DNA of 64,000 bases, from NCBI RefSeq assembly GCF_022682495.2, contig NC_071398.1:97863705-97927704 (forward strand), read 5' to 3'. This DNA comes from Desmodus rotundus (lineage: Eukaryota > Chordata > Mammalia > Chiroptera > Phyllostomidae). This document shows, one piece after another, positions 10,463 to 21,083 of this stretch. The notes below the pieces were generated by a model. The model worked only from the letters and a program-made list of their open reading frames with translations. It was not told the DNA's origin and did no database searches. Positions within the stretch are counted from its first letter, which is position 1, and each line of letters opens with the position of its first letter. The translations under genes were made by a program, and so were the position numbers.

Positions 10463-13400
10463 TCTCTTCTGGCAACAGATTTTTGTGGCTGTTTTGACAG
10501 TTTAACCCCACATCTCTACCCAGTTGCCAAAAGAGAATTTTCCATCCCTGCCCCTCTTAACCACACCCTGCTTTAATCATGAACCAGATTTCAACACCAT
10601 CCCTGAAAGGTCACCACCCACCACAGATTTTTCTCTGTGTCGTTTTAAATTTCACGGCACCTATAAATGTTAAAAACAATTTATCAGCCAGAGTGATACT
10701 TAGCACCTGTTGGTAAAAGAGGGTACTCTTAGAATATGCCTTACCATCTAGAAAGGAAAAGCATGTGAGTTAGACATGAGTGAGGACATTCACAATACCC
10801 TCCATTCTAGTGACTTCAAGACAACAGTCCATGTTATGTGCAGGCAGGGAGAGTTTATATCTCATAAGCCATCTCTCCACAGGCCACGAATATCTCAGCA
10901 ATGTCAGCATCACCAACACCTCTAAGTAAGCCTCAATCTACCTATCTATCCCTCCATTTCTCTGACAAAATACTTCAATGATGGAACACTGAAGCTTTAA
11001 AATTTTTTCTTCTCACACTTGATTGATGTTTTGTGTTATTTTTTTTCAGATTTCAGTTTTGCTATGAAACACACCACACCCAATTTATAATGTAATTATC
11101 CTCAGAACATTGAGAACTTTAATTTTGGAATGGATCTTGACAATTCAGTAATTCTCCATCTGTATCAGCTTCTTGTGCAATGATGGAAAATGTAACTAAA
11201 TCTGGCTTTAACAGCAACAAAAAAGAAAGGGTGAGGGAAGTGAAAGCTCATTTGTTGGCTCTCCTAACCAAAAGAGGTAGGGGTAGGACCAATCAGGGAC
11301 TTAACAAATGTCAATAGACATTAATTGGTCTGCACATTTGAATTCTACATTTTTTAAGTGATGGCTTCATTCTTATGTTCCATTAGATGGTAAAATGGCA
11401 AGCAGCTCCAAGCCCATTTGGCCCCAGGTTTATGTCCAAGAAAGTAGAGCCTTTCTTTTTCTCTCCCCCTCTTTTTTTTTCAAGTCCTAGCAAAAGACTT
11501 GTTGGATGGGAGAACTCTGTGAACACAGCAGGTCAAATGGATGGTACGCGTGAGCTATCTGGTGGACCATACTGTCACCAGACTGTCATACTGTCATACT
11601 GTGGTTTCAGGCAACAGTAAATTGGTTCTTTCCATGGGGCTACCCTGAAACTTCACTCTTTTACATCCACTAGCGTAGCTGGAAATAATCCAACTTATAT
11701 GGCCTTCTCAAAGCATCTCATCATGTGCTGTACAGCTTCTTGGTGTGTGTTAGTCAAGCTGTGTGGTTTGAAGAAACATACAGACATTTGTACCATAACT
11801 CCCGTAACACCCACCTCTGCATGTAAGCCATCAGCAGTTCATCCTGGGGTTGAGGGGAAAATAGCAAGGAGATGAGAACCTTTTTAGGTTTGTGTGTGTG
11901 TGTGCGTGTGCTGTGCATACACAGAGTTAAATAAACAAAACAAAAGAGAACAAACAAAACCAGAGAGCAGCTTACACCTTTGAGAGACATTAGATCCATG
12001 AAGATTGTTCTCTGTTAGGTCCAAATGTCTCCAGACCCAGGGTACACAAGTTGATTTGGAGCATTACTGCACCCTTTCTTTAGGAAGCTCAGAGGGTGTG
12101 GAATAGGCATTGATTGGCCACTCAGTGGGTCCCTGGGAATCTCCCTGTGACTTCAGGAAATTATACAGAACGCAGATTTGCCTGAGACAGTCCATTTTGG
12201 AGTCTGTGTTATCTTTGGTGAGGATCAATTCTTTCATTCTTTTAATTAGGATGATATATACTTGTAAGAGTCCTAGATTATTGATCCAAAATCTTAGCCC
12301 TCACAGGTTTTTTGTTTATTTGGTTGGTTGGTTTGGTTTGGGGTGGGACATGGTAAATAACATCATTTAATCAGTTCCACAATAAGCAAACACTGAAGGA
12401 AGTTTTAATTCTTATAAAGTATAAGAGTTAAACCTCATATATTTTCCTCTCTGTTCTAAAAATTGTGTGACACGTGGCAAAAGAGCTTCTCAGAGTCCCC
12501 ATGGTCAATAAAAAAGATAGAAGTGTAGTCCTTCCAATCCTGCATACATCTTAAGTTCGTCTTCAGATATCTATGGAGAGGCTCTGAGCCAGTGAAAAGT
12601 GGTCTGGACATTACACCCTGTTCTTATTTTTGGCAAATAAATGGTTGCTTTCTGGATACCTGGGAAATTCCCTTTGAGACATCCTTGTGAAGTGTGGTCA
12701 CTTTGCTTAAATCTTGCATAAGGCACACATGATCCATGGCTCTGATTTTTATAGACTGGACAAAGCTCCTCATCATAACTTGAGACCTGTTACTGTGACC
12801 AGTGAAATTGGGCTTCACCACCAGTTTGCAGAGGTCAATTCTGAGGCTGCCTGTAGCACCTTTGTCTTTCCTGGACAGTTCAGATTAGAGGAGGGGAATC
12901 TGCCTGTTGTCTTTCTGGCTTCTTCTTCTTAGAAAGTTCACACAGTGCAGTAGCTTTTTAGTGTACTGAAATTTTATCACATTGGAAACCAAGGAGGTTG
13001 GGGAAGATGAGCATCTTCACTAAAGTAATTTAAAAAGCTTTTTTAAAAACCAGAATTTCAGATTTGGAGAGAGAAGCCTTTATGATATTTTTGTTTATTT
13101 GATAAAATTTTCAAAGAATTTAAGACAAAACCTTTTGATTGTATGTGCATATGTGTGCACATGCATGTGCTGTTAGAGCTCAAATTAACCAGAGAAGGTG
13201 ACCGTGTTAGGGGCATTGGTTCGGGAAAGAATCACAAAGTTCACTGGATTACGAGATTAAATTAAGGGTGGGGTTAATCAAATTTCATGCTTGTATTGGG
13301 GCAGTTAATTGAATAAAATTTGAGAAGTTACATAACCCCCAACTATTTCTGGTAGTGTCCCCTGAGAGTAAGATGTGTTTTAACTCGGATCTGCCTGTTC

Positions 13401-13674
13401 ATGGAATGTTGTCATACTCTTTCTTCAAGATTCAACTCACATTAAGGTTTCCATGGAAAAGTTCATCATCAGTCTCTCATCTTCGGGTGTAGTCAGTCAC
13501 TTTCCTCTTCTGTGATGATCATCAATTTTTGTTTACCCACATGGGCAATACCCTCCTTGTCTAAGCCTCTCTCCCAGCTCAGTGGAACATGGTGGGTAGT
13601 AAACCAGGCACACCTTTAATTCCTCAAATAAATGTGTATGTTTTATATGAAAGGATGTCAAAACTCAGGCACAG
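10463..13674. other. Unassigned stretch (3.2 kb)
   Basis: No gene or known repeat confidently recognised. Visible minor items are a short TG run at 11891-11912, a CATACTGT triplication near 11567-11600 and a GGTT/GGTTT run at 12320-12345. Short frames of 65-86 codons have no family resemblance. Parts may be old repeats beyond recognition by eye. Confidence 0.45.
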
Positions 13675-13880
13675 CTGACTCATTCATTTACTCAGTTACT
13701 TATTGAGAAACTACTGTGTTCCCGGCACTGTTCCAGGTGATAGGATATAGCAGTGAACAAGCAAAGAATCCTTTCCTCATGAAGTTTATAGTCAAGGGTG
13801 GGAGACAAAACTAAAAAGAGGAAAAAAGTAAACTATATAGTGTGTTAGATGATGCTGCGTGTTAAAGAGAAAAGTGACAC
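13675..13880 (-). mobile_element. L2 (LINE-2) 3' fragment, antisense
   Basis: It matches the complement of the L2 3' end in order: TCATTCATTTACTCAG, AAACTACTGTGTTCCCGGCA, ATATAGCAGTGAACAAGC, TCATGAAGTTTATAGTC and GGGTGGGAGACAAAAC. It is an old non-LTR retrotransposon shared by mammals. Confidence 0.8.
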
Positions 13881-15901
13881 AGGGACTGGGGGGGTTGAAG
13901 ATTTTTACAGTCAAGGCTCAGATTTCACTGAAGTACATGGAGCGTAATCATAGTTACCGTTCCAAAACCATTTACAATGACTTAACTTATAATTGGTGAT
14001 TCATTGGATGGGAGCCTGCATGGTTCACGTACTGCATGCAGGGAGAGGAGAAAGAGCTGGTTAAATACATGGATGGCTTTTAAAAAGATTGTCAATAGAA
14101 TTTTAAAGTAATTTAAGTGAAAAAACTTTTCCAAGTTACAGCTGCAAACTAAATATAAATATGCATAATTAAAACCGTTTTCTGCATTCACTAAGTGGGC
14201 CCCCCCACCGAGTGTCACTTTAGCCAGCAGCATATTGTTGGCCTGACCCCAGCTATTTCAAACATAGACAAGGGATAAAACCCTACTTCTAAAAAATTTA
14301 ATTTGGGTATTATATTAATTCAAAGAAGCTTTCCTGCCAAGATGATAAATTAGTGTTATTTCCCTGAGCATATTTAAACTGATACAAACATGTTATAAAA
14401 GGTATAGTTTTCTTGTGCTTTAAAGGCTGGCCAGCCGAAGCTTTGTAGATCCAAGGAGAGAAAGAAAATCCATAAATTAGGCTTTTGCTAAAACCCAGAA
14501 TATTCATACTCCCCAGCCCCCTGAGGACGAGATTTTGGATGTAGCTCTAGAAACAGGAGCAATGAGTTATTTTTCACCTTTGCTTCGACAAGACTGGAAT
14601 GGACATTTCAGTGTATTTCTGCTTCTGAGTAAGCACACCTCTTAGCTGTTAATCAGTGTCTGCTAAGCCTTAATGGCAATTTATCTCCCTGGTAGATAAA
14701 CATAATGTATATGTGATTTGAGAATCCTCCCTCTTTAGTTCATTTTACATAGTCATTTCTCATTAGGTAACTGAAAACCAAATCTCTCCTTTGACCTGGT
14801 TTATACCTGGCCTTGTTTCCTTGGCATTTCGATGTCTTGAGTCATCTGCTATGTCTCACATCTTGAATGCCTTCTGATTTCCCAAATGCCTTCTCCTGAA
14901 TATCTTCTCATCTTTGATGGACACAAATAACTGAGGCATTGACTAGACCAAACCCTGGGGGTCAGCAGGCTGTGATTAGGAGACCACCTGTCCTTCAGGG
15001 TGAGGTAATGACAGGGGTCTCTTCAGTTGGTGATGCCTTTTCCGCAGAGGGAGATTGGAACGAGGGTTGTGTGGCATGCCAAGAACTTTCCCCAAGCAGA
15101 GTATGTTGGTCTTCCTCTAAACTGAATGTGGGGCACTGAGAGAAAGGCAAGGGCTGTGTGTTGCTGTTTGGAAAAACTTTAGGCTTAGTAACCCAAAGTG
15201 GATTAGTTGATATTTTTACTTTGCTTTCCTGAACATGGATCCAGTATGCAGTTGTCCAAAAGCAGATTTTCAAGAGTGTATGTTTTCTAAGGAATTAACA
15301 TTTTCCTTTCTCCTTTCTATTGGACACTTTTGAACTTAGAAAGCATTTACAATATTTTCTTCTCAAAGACTTCATGGAAAATTGTATTAATTTTATAGGT
15401 AAAATGAAAATTTTAGATTATTCAAGGACTTAAGTTATTCAAGCTTCTTTTGGATTTAGTTAATACAAACTATTAAGTTAAATTGCTCCATCAGTTTTTC
15501 ATGTGTTGCTAGTTTTTGTCCTCTTGTAGCCCAAATATACATTTCTCTGAAAAAAAGCAGTTTTGGGTATCCCATGAATTCACTGTGACGCCAAGCAGCC
15601 CAAGCTTGAGTGGGTGTATGCGAAGGTTGAAATCCGAAATAACATTTGAAGGCATATTTACAAACTTGCCCTTTAGCATTGCCAGTTCAGCCTTACTCCT
15701 CCCACATTTACTGGCCTCTTTGTGGAAAGCTGGGCCCTTCGAGGACCAGGATGGCTGCTCAGATTACATGCTATATGGAAGCGCTGGCACTCTGCTAGTC
15801 TTAAATGAAGGTTTTAAGAAATCCATGCCCAACAGCTTACATTCATTGGATCAGCTAAAGATGAAAGTTTTTTTGCTCAAGTGGCAACTTGGGATTAAGG
15901 G

Positions 15902-15904
<3 letters not shown>
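13881..15904. other. Unassigned stretch (2 kb), partly AT-rich
   Basis: No known repeat or gene. The AT-rich segment 14250-14760 contains homeodomain-like and GATA-like words (TTAATGGCAATTTATC, TAGATAAACA) and looks like possible conserved non-coding DNA. That is a guess without alignment. Confidence 0.4.

Positions 15905-15992
<88 letters not shown>
15905..15992. repeat. Compound (TG)n(AG)n microsatellite
   Basis: (TG)14 at 15905-15932 is followed directly by about 58 bp of AG/GA with one GGG interruption. It lies inside a 182-codon frame (15516-16064), which is therefore not taken as a gene. Confidence 0.97.
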
Positions 15993-15996
<4 letters not shown>

Positions 15997-16393
15997 GATG
16001 GAAATCTGCCCACATCAGATACTGGGTTTTCATACTAACACAGTATGAAAAATTTGCTTCCTAACTGGTTCTCATGTTTTCTTCTAGTTGGCTCCTCTTC
16101 AAGATGCATCAGAAAATCCTGCTGAGTTGCGGTGCACCAATGAGGACATGAGGTACTGGTGACTCAAACCTTGTCAACTAGGCTGGGGTTTCTCTGTAGA
16201 GTGCAGGGAACAGGTGTCTGTTTGAAAAGACAAGGAGAGAGAAATATGGGAAAGCCTGGTTCTAAAAAACTAAATGGAGATTGCATTTGTTTGGAGGTCG
16301 TTCTTACAACTGCTTTTAGCATTATGCGGGGTGTACGGCAATAACTGAGAAGAGGAAAGCCCATGGTGGCAGCCTCATTATCCTCCCCTTCAT
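15993..16393. other. Unassigned stretch
   Basis: Nothing recognised. It ends at the left target duplication of the LINE-1 at 16407. Confidence 0.5.
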
Positions 16394-16916
16394 AAGAGTG
16401 GTACTAGTTAAAGGTGAGATCATATGGTATTTCACTTAGCATAATGCTCTCCAGTTCCATCCATGCTGTTGCAAAGGGTATAAGCTCCTTCTTTCTCTCT
16501 GCTGCATAGAATTCCATTGTGTAAATATACCGTAGTTTTTTGATCCACTTGTTTGCTGATGGGCACTTAGGTTGCTTCCAGTACTTGGCTATTGTAGATT
16601 GTGCTGCTTTGAACTTTGGGGTGCATAGGTTCTTTTGGACTGGTGTTTCAGGGTTTTTAGGGTATAATCCCAGCAGCGTAATTGCTGGGTCAAAGGGCAG
16701 ACAATCTAACAATAGCCAGGGGGGAGTGGGGAGGGGACAGTGAGGAGAGGGGATTACAGGAACTACTATAAAGGACACATGGACAAAATCAAGGGGGAGG
16801 GTGGAGGTGGGGGAGAGAAGTGGGTTCAGCTGGGGTGGGGTGGAGGGATGGGGAGAAAAGGCACACAACTGTAATTGAATAACAATAAAAATTAAAACAA
16901 AAAAAGAGTGGTACTA
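16394..16916 (+). mobile_element. Young LINE-1 with 5' inversion, flanked by target-site duplication
   Basis: A perfect 13-bp duplication, AAGAGTGGTACTA, lies at 16394-16406 and 16904-16916. The insert 16407-16903 has two parts. The right part (about 16705-16903) is the G-rich LINE-1 3' UTR in sense with an A-rich tail (AATAACAATAAAAATTAAAA). The left part (16407 to about 16700) is ORF2 C-terminal sequence in the opposite orientation. Head-to-head segments inside one target duplication are the known signature of twin priming during LINE-1 insertion. It is dead on arrival: 5' truncated and inverted. Confidence 0.93.
16407..16700 (-). pseudogene. LINE-1 ORF2 C-terminal fragment (inverted part of the insertion)
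   Basis: The minus strand encodes the end of LINE-1 ORF2p, the reverse transcriptase/endonuclease that mobilises L1 and SINEs. Recognisable pieces in order are GLYPKNPETPVQKNLCTP, WKQPKCPSANKWI, TMEFYAAERKKELIPFA and MELESIMLSEI. This is the C-terminal segment downstream of the reverse transcriptase domain. No catalytic motif is included, so it is non-functional. The open frame of 154 codons (16404-16868) extends across the inversion point into the antisense of the 3' UTR, so its N-terminal third is chimeric and meaningless. Confidence 0.9.
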
Positions 16917-17084
16917 ATGGGTCCTAGAGGAGTGTCTTCTAAATTTTAGGAAAAAATAAAAACTTTTGAATTGACAGTTAAGTTATTTGGCTAGGATTAT
17001 AAACTCAGAGAAAAACTTGGGACTGTAGACATTCCAATCAATCCTGAACATGTTTGTTTGCTTTTCAACATTAGGTCTGATTAA

Positions 17085-18360
17085 AAATATTTTTAGTTGA
17101 TGGAAATTTGGGTTATTTCCAATGTAGGGCTATTATAAATAAATCTTCTATAAACATTTGAGTACAAGTCTTTCAGTGGGTTATATTTTTATTTCTCTTG
17201 AATAAAAAGCAAAGAGTAGAATTTGTGGGATTTCTGGTCAGTATATATATGTTATTTATATAGTTAAACATACAGAAGTGATTGTATAATTTTGCATTCC
17301 CACAAGCAATGTGTATGAGCCATAGTTGCTCAATATCCTTGCCAACATTTGGTATAGTCAGTTTTTTAAATTTTTGCCTTTCTGTTGGGCGTATATTAAT
17401 ATCTTATTGGGGGTTTATTTGCATTACCCAGATGACTAACCTTGAGCATCTTTTTGTGTGCTTATTTGTCACCTACATATAGACTTCGGTGACATGTCTG
17501 TTAAAATATTTTGCTTATTTTTTTATGTTGTTCGTCTTTGCATTATTGAGTTGTGAATGATTGTATACATTCTTTGTCAGATATCTTTTGGCAATATTTT
17601 CCCCTAGTCTGTGGCTTGCATTTCCATTTTTTAAATACTGTTTTTTGAATGAGCAAACCTTTTAAATTTTGATGGGCTCCAATGTATCAGGTGTTTTTTT
17701 TAACATTTGTAGACTTTGGTGGTTCAGTCTAGGATATCTTTATTTAGTTGAAGGTCACAAACTTTCTCATTGTTCTTTCAGAGGAGTTGTGGTTTTAGCT
17801 TTTACATTTAGGCCTACAATCCATTTTGAGTTAATTTTTTACATGATGAAAATAAGAGTCAAGTTTAATCTTTTTAATTGTGAATATGTAATTGCTCTGG
17901 CAGCATCTATTGATAAAAATTTCCTTTCCCTTGGCACCTTTGTCATAAAACACTGACCCGATATGTATTTGTCTATTGCTGGCTCCCAATTCTATCCCAT
18001 TGATCTGTATTTCTATCTTTTTTCCAACACCATCTTATCTGGTTTAACATAGGTTTACAGGCTTAAACACAGGTAGTATAAGTTCTACAACTTGATTTTT
18101 CTGTGTCAAATTGTATCAGCAGCTATTTTACATCCTTTGCATTTCCATATAAATTTTAGAATTAGTTTTTCAATTTCTACAAAAATGAAGACATTTTGAC
18201 TGGTTTTGTATTGAATTTATAGATTACTTTGGGAAAAATTGGCATTTCTATATTGAGTCTTCTAGTCCAACCCATGAAAATGGTATATCTCTCCATTTCA
18301 TTTGCCTTTTTAATTTTCTCTTCACTCTGTGTCATAGTTTCTAATGTATAGGTCTTTATA
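17085..18360 (-). mobile_element. Old LINE-1 (3' UTR to ORF2), antisense
   Basis: The plus strand follows the complement of LINE-1 from 3' UTR into ORF2: TTTGGGTTATTTCCAATG, TTTTGCATTCCCACAAGCAA near 17290, CCTTGCCAACATTTGGTAT near 17340, GACTAACCTTGAGCATC near 17430, TTTTACATTTAGGCCTACAA near 17800 and CCATTTTGAGTTAATTTTT near 17822. It is degenerate and has no intact ORF2. The 95-codon plus frame at 17669-17956 is antisense noise. Confidence 0.85.
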
Positions 18361-18364
18361 ATCT

Positions 18365-18900
18365 CTCCTTCCTACTCCCTATCCCATCCCATCCCCTCCT
18401 GACAACCACTGATCTGCTCTCTGTCACTGTAGATTCATTTGCATTCTAAACTTTCAAATAAGTGGAATCACACTTTTCTGTTTGACTTCCTTCACTGAGT
18501 GCAATTATTTTGCGAGTCACCCATGTTGTAGTGTGTATCAACAGTTCATTCCTCTTTATTGCATTATAGTATTCTGTTGTATGGATACATCACAATTTGT
18601 TTATCCATTCACCTGTTGATGGACATTTGGGTTGTTGCAGTTTTGAGCTACTACATATAAAATTTGAATGAATATTGGTATACATATATTTCTGTGAGCT
18701 CAGGCTTTTATTCTCTTGGATAAATACCTAAGATGAAAAAGTTGGATTTTATGGTAGGTGTATGTTTAATTTTACAGGAAATTAAAAACCTGTTATCCAA
18801 AGTGGTTGCATAACTGTACATTTTCACCTGAATTATATGAAATTTTCATTTACCTCCTTACCATATTATTCCTGAAATTTATATTTTCTTTGAATACGTT
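18365..18900 (-). mobile_element. Second old LINE-1 3' end, antisense
   Basis: The LINE-1 3' UTR complement restarts: CCATCCCCTCCTGACAACCA, ATAAGTGGAATCACAC, CCATTCACCTGTTGATGGAC near 18605 and ATTTGGGTTGTTGCAG. The same region was already passed in the preceding copy (near 17100), so this is a separate or rearranged insertion. Confidence 0.75.
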
Positions 18901-20914
18901 AACTGAAAAAATCTCTTTTGTATACATTTTAAAATGCTCCAGATTTTCATGTTGACATTTCATATATAGATTAAAGCCTTTCAAGATACAGCCACTTTTA
19001 GAAGGAAAATTGAACATGGTGTTGCATTTTTATAAATACAAAAATTAGTATTTTACTCAGTTCTATTCTGGTGTCAAAGCTGAGATGTGAGCCTGAGAAT
19101 TGCAGCAACCAAACCGAAAGCTGGCCCAGGAGCATGGGACTGGCATGCAGGGAAAGAGGGAAAGAGAAAAGGAGGAGTTAAAGGCAGAGGAGGGACAGAC
19201 TGACAGAATTCAAACCCCTGACTTTAACACTTATTTCATGAAATAATATATTTCCCTTTTTGCCTTGCAAAGAGTAATACATGTCATTCCTGCCCATATG
19301 CTACATAGTCAAGTTGAAGAGGCACCTAACATAAGAATAATAGCACACCGTGCAATAAAAGAATGCGGCAGAATATGACCTACAGCTCAGTGATGCCATT
19401 CTGTTTCTGCTGTATCACTTCTCAGTCTCGGGCTCCCGTTGGGTTCCTGTGGTACAAAGTTCTCCCCTTACTTTTCAGGGGCCTGTGGGAGCTTCTGTAA
19501 GGAGTGTGTGTAGGGGGATGGATTTAGGTAATGACATGTCTACTTGCAAAACACTTGTACAACTTGAGAACTTCACATCTCGTTTACCCATTTTAAAACC
19601 CTCACTTGGGCTTTGTCACCATTAATAAGTTTTTGAGTTAGAAGGTCAAGGTGTATTAGACATGTTCACAGGCCTTTCTAAGTGTTTGACCATTGCTCAT
19701 TGATAAAAGATATGCAGACAGTAGACCTTTCTCTTATTGAGAATTAAAAAATCTGGTACAAATAAATCTTTGTCTACCTGGGGCAGTCCATTTGTCAATA
19801 ACAGAAGTCCCGCCAGCAAGTGGTATGGTCAGGAATCTCTTATTAATAAAACACTAACAACACATATACAAATGTAGACTTAAAAATTCTGTATAATTGG
19901 AAATCTGACTGACTCCAAAATTACTCTGCTTATGCTTTGTCTTGACCAAAAAAAAAAAACAACAAAAAAAAGGTACTGAAGTCACACAACTTTTTGATAA
20001 TTCAAGCCTAACACTTTTCTCTAAGGCTCTTCATCTTGTTCAAGGCCAGACAGCGCCCTGTTCAATGAATATCATGGACTGCTGACAAGATCTGTATTTT
20101 TGCAATCTGGAAACTCCTAGAAGGTAGCTTTCTGACTTTCTTTTTCCTCTCAGGAAATAACTCCGTCAGATGATCAATCTATAAATGTATTTCAAGGTCA
20201 TGGATCCTGGGGCCCATTAATGTGATTTCAATTAATAAACATTCCACATAAATTCCAAGTGGCTAAGAAACTGACTAGCTAAGGTAATGTGAGCGATGGA
20301 AAACTAGAATGTAACTTTCAAGGTGATGGAATGTACGGAGTGGCTAGGCAGTAATAGAGAAACCATGCCTAGCGGAGCAGTGCCCGGACCTGCTTCTGTC
20401 CGACCTGACCAAGGCAACCAGCCCGGAGCTTTACCACATGCCCACAGGTTCCGAGTAAACTGGCAACTGCCCAGCGCTTCGGCGGATGAGAAGGAGACTG
20501 GGGCATTTTTCGATAAAAACCATCAGAGAATTCTATCCAGATGCATTATTTCTCGTGCAAGGGAGACATCTTGTGTTTCATGAAGCCCAGAGGTTTTATT
20601 TTTAGTAAGGATAGATGGAAGCTTTTCCTTCATTATCCTAGGTGACCTTTTACAAGGCAAATTTATCCTGAAAAGCCAAGCATCAGTCTATCCTCAGGCT
20701 TCAGGTGAGGCACTGCACATTTGTACCTTAGAACTAAAACCACTTGGACTCTGGATGGAATTCTTCAGCCTCCTGTTTTTAAAAGTTTCATCCTTGAAAA
20801 TTACAAAGAGTACCCTAAAATAGAAACTTTAAAGAGAAGGGCCATCAATTAACCAGGCTGTGTTAAAAGGCCAAATTAAATCTGATGAGTTTATGAAGCT
20901 GATTTTTAAATTCA
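18901..20914. other. Unassigned stretch (2 kb)
   Basis: No gene or known repeat recognised. An A-rich run (A12 CAAC A8) at 19950-19971 might be a retrotransposon tail, but the upstream sequence matches nothing I recognise and no target duplication is evident. The 86-codon frame at 20323-20583 has no family resemblance. Confidence 0.45.
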
Positions 20915-21012
20915 ATTCAACAAATATTCACTGAGAGTCTACTAAGGCACAGTGCTGAGCGAAAACTGCAGTCCCTGTTACTTTATGAGAGTTTTAGTCC
21001 AGAGGAAAACAA
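20915..21012 (-). mobile_element. L2 3' fragment, antisense
   Basis: TTCAATTCAACAAATATTCA, CTGAGAGTCTACTAAGGCAC, AGTGCTGAGCGAAAACTGCA and TTTATGAGAGTTTTAGTCC match the complement of the L2 3' end, with considerable decay. Confidence 0.65.
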
Positions 21013-21015
21013 AGA

Positions 21016-21083
21016 TTTTAAACCGGCTTTTAAACCGGCGTTTTTCATGCTAAGCAGCGTTTTAAACCGGCTGCTTAGCATGA
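21016..21083. repeat. Triplicated 12-mer plus 14-bp palindrome
   Basis: TTTTAAACCGGC occurs at 21016-21027, 21028-21039 (head to tail) and 21060-21071. TCATGCTAAGCAGC (21045-21058) is exactly complementary to GCTGCTTAGCATGA (21070-21083), and the third 12-mer forms the 11-nt loop and part of the stem. It could extrude as a cruciform. No known element was recognised. Confidence 0.9.

Noticed and set aside
15516..16064. 182-codon plus-strand frame
   Set aside because: Its C-terminal part is the translated (TG)n(AG)n microsatellite, and the opposite strand is also open there. No family resemblance.
16404..16868. 154-codon minus-strand frame as a gene
   Set aside because: It is LINE-1 ORF2 C-terminus fused by inversion to antisense 3' UTR inside one transposon insertion.
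19950..19971. Poly-A-like run as the tail of a processed pseudogene
   Set aside because: The upstream sequence matches no gene I recognise, and no flanking duplication was found.
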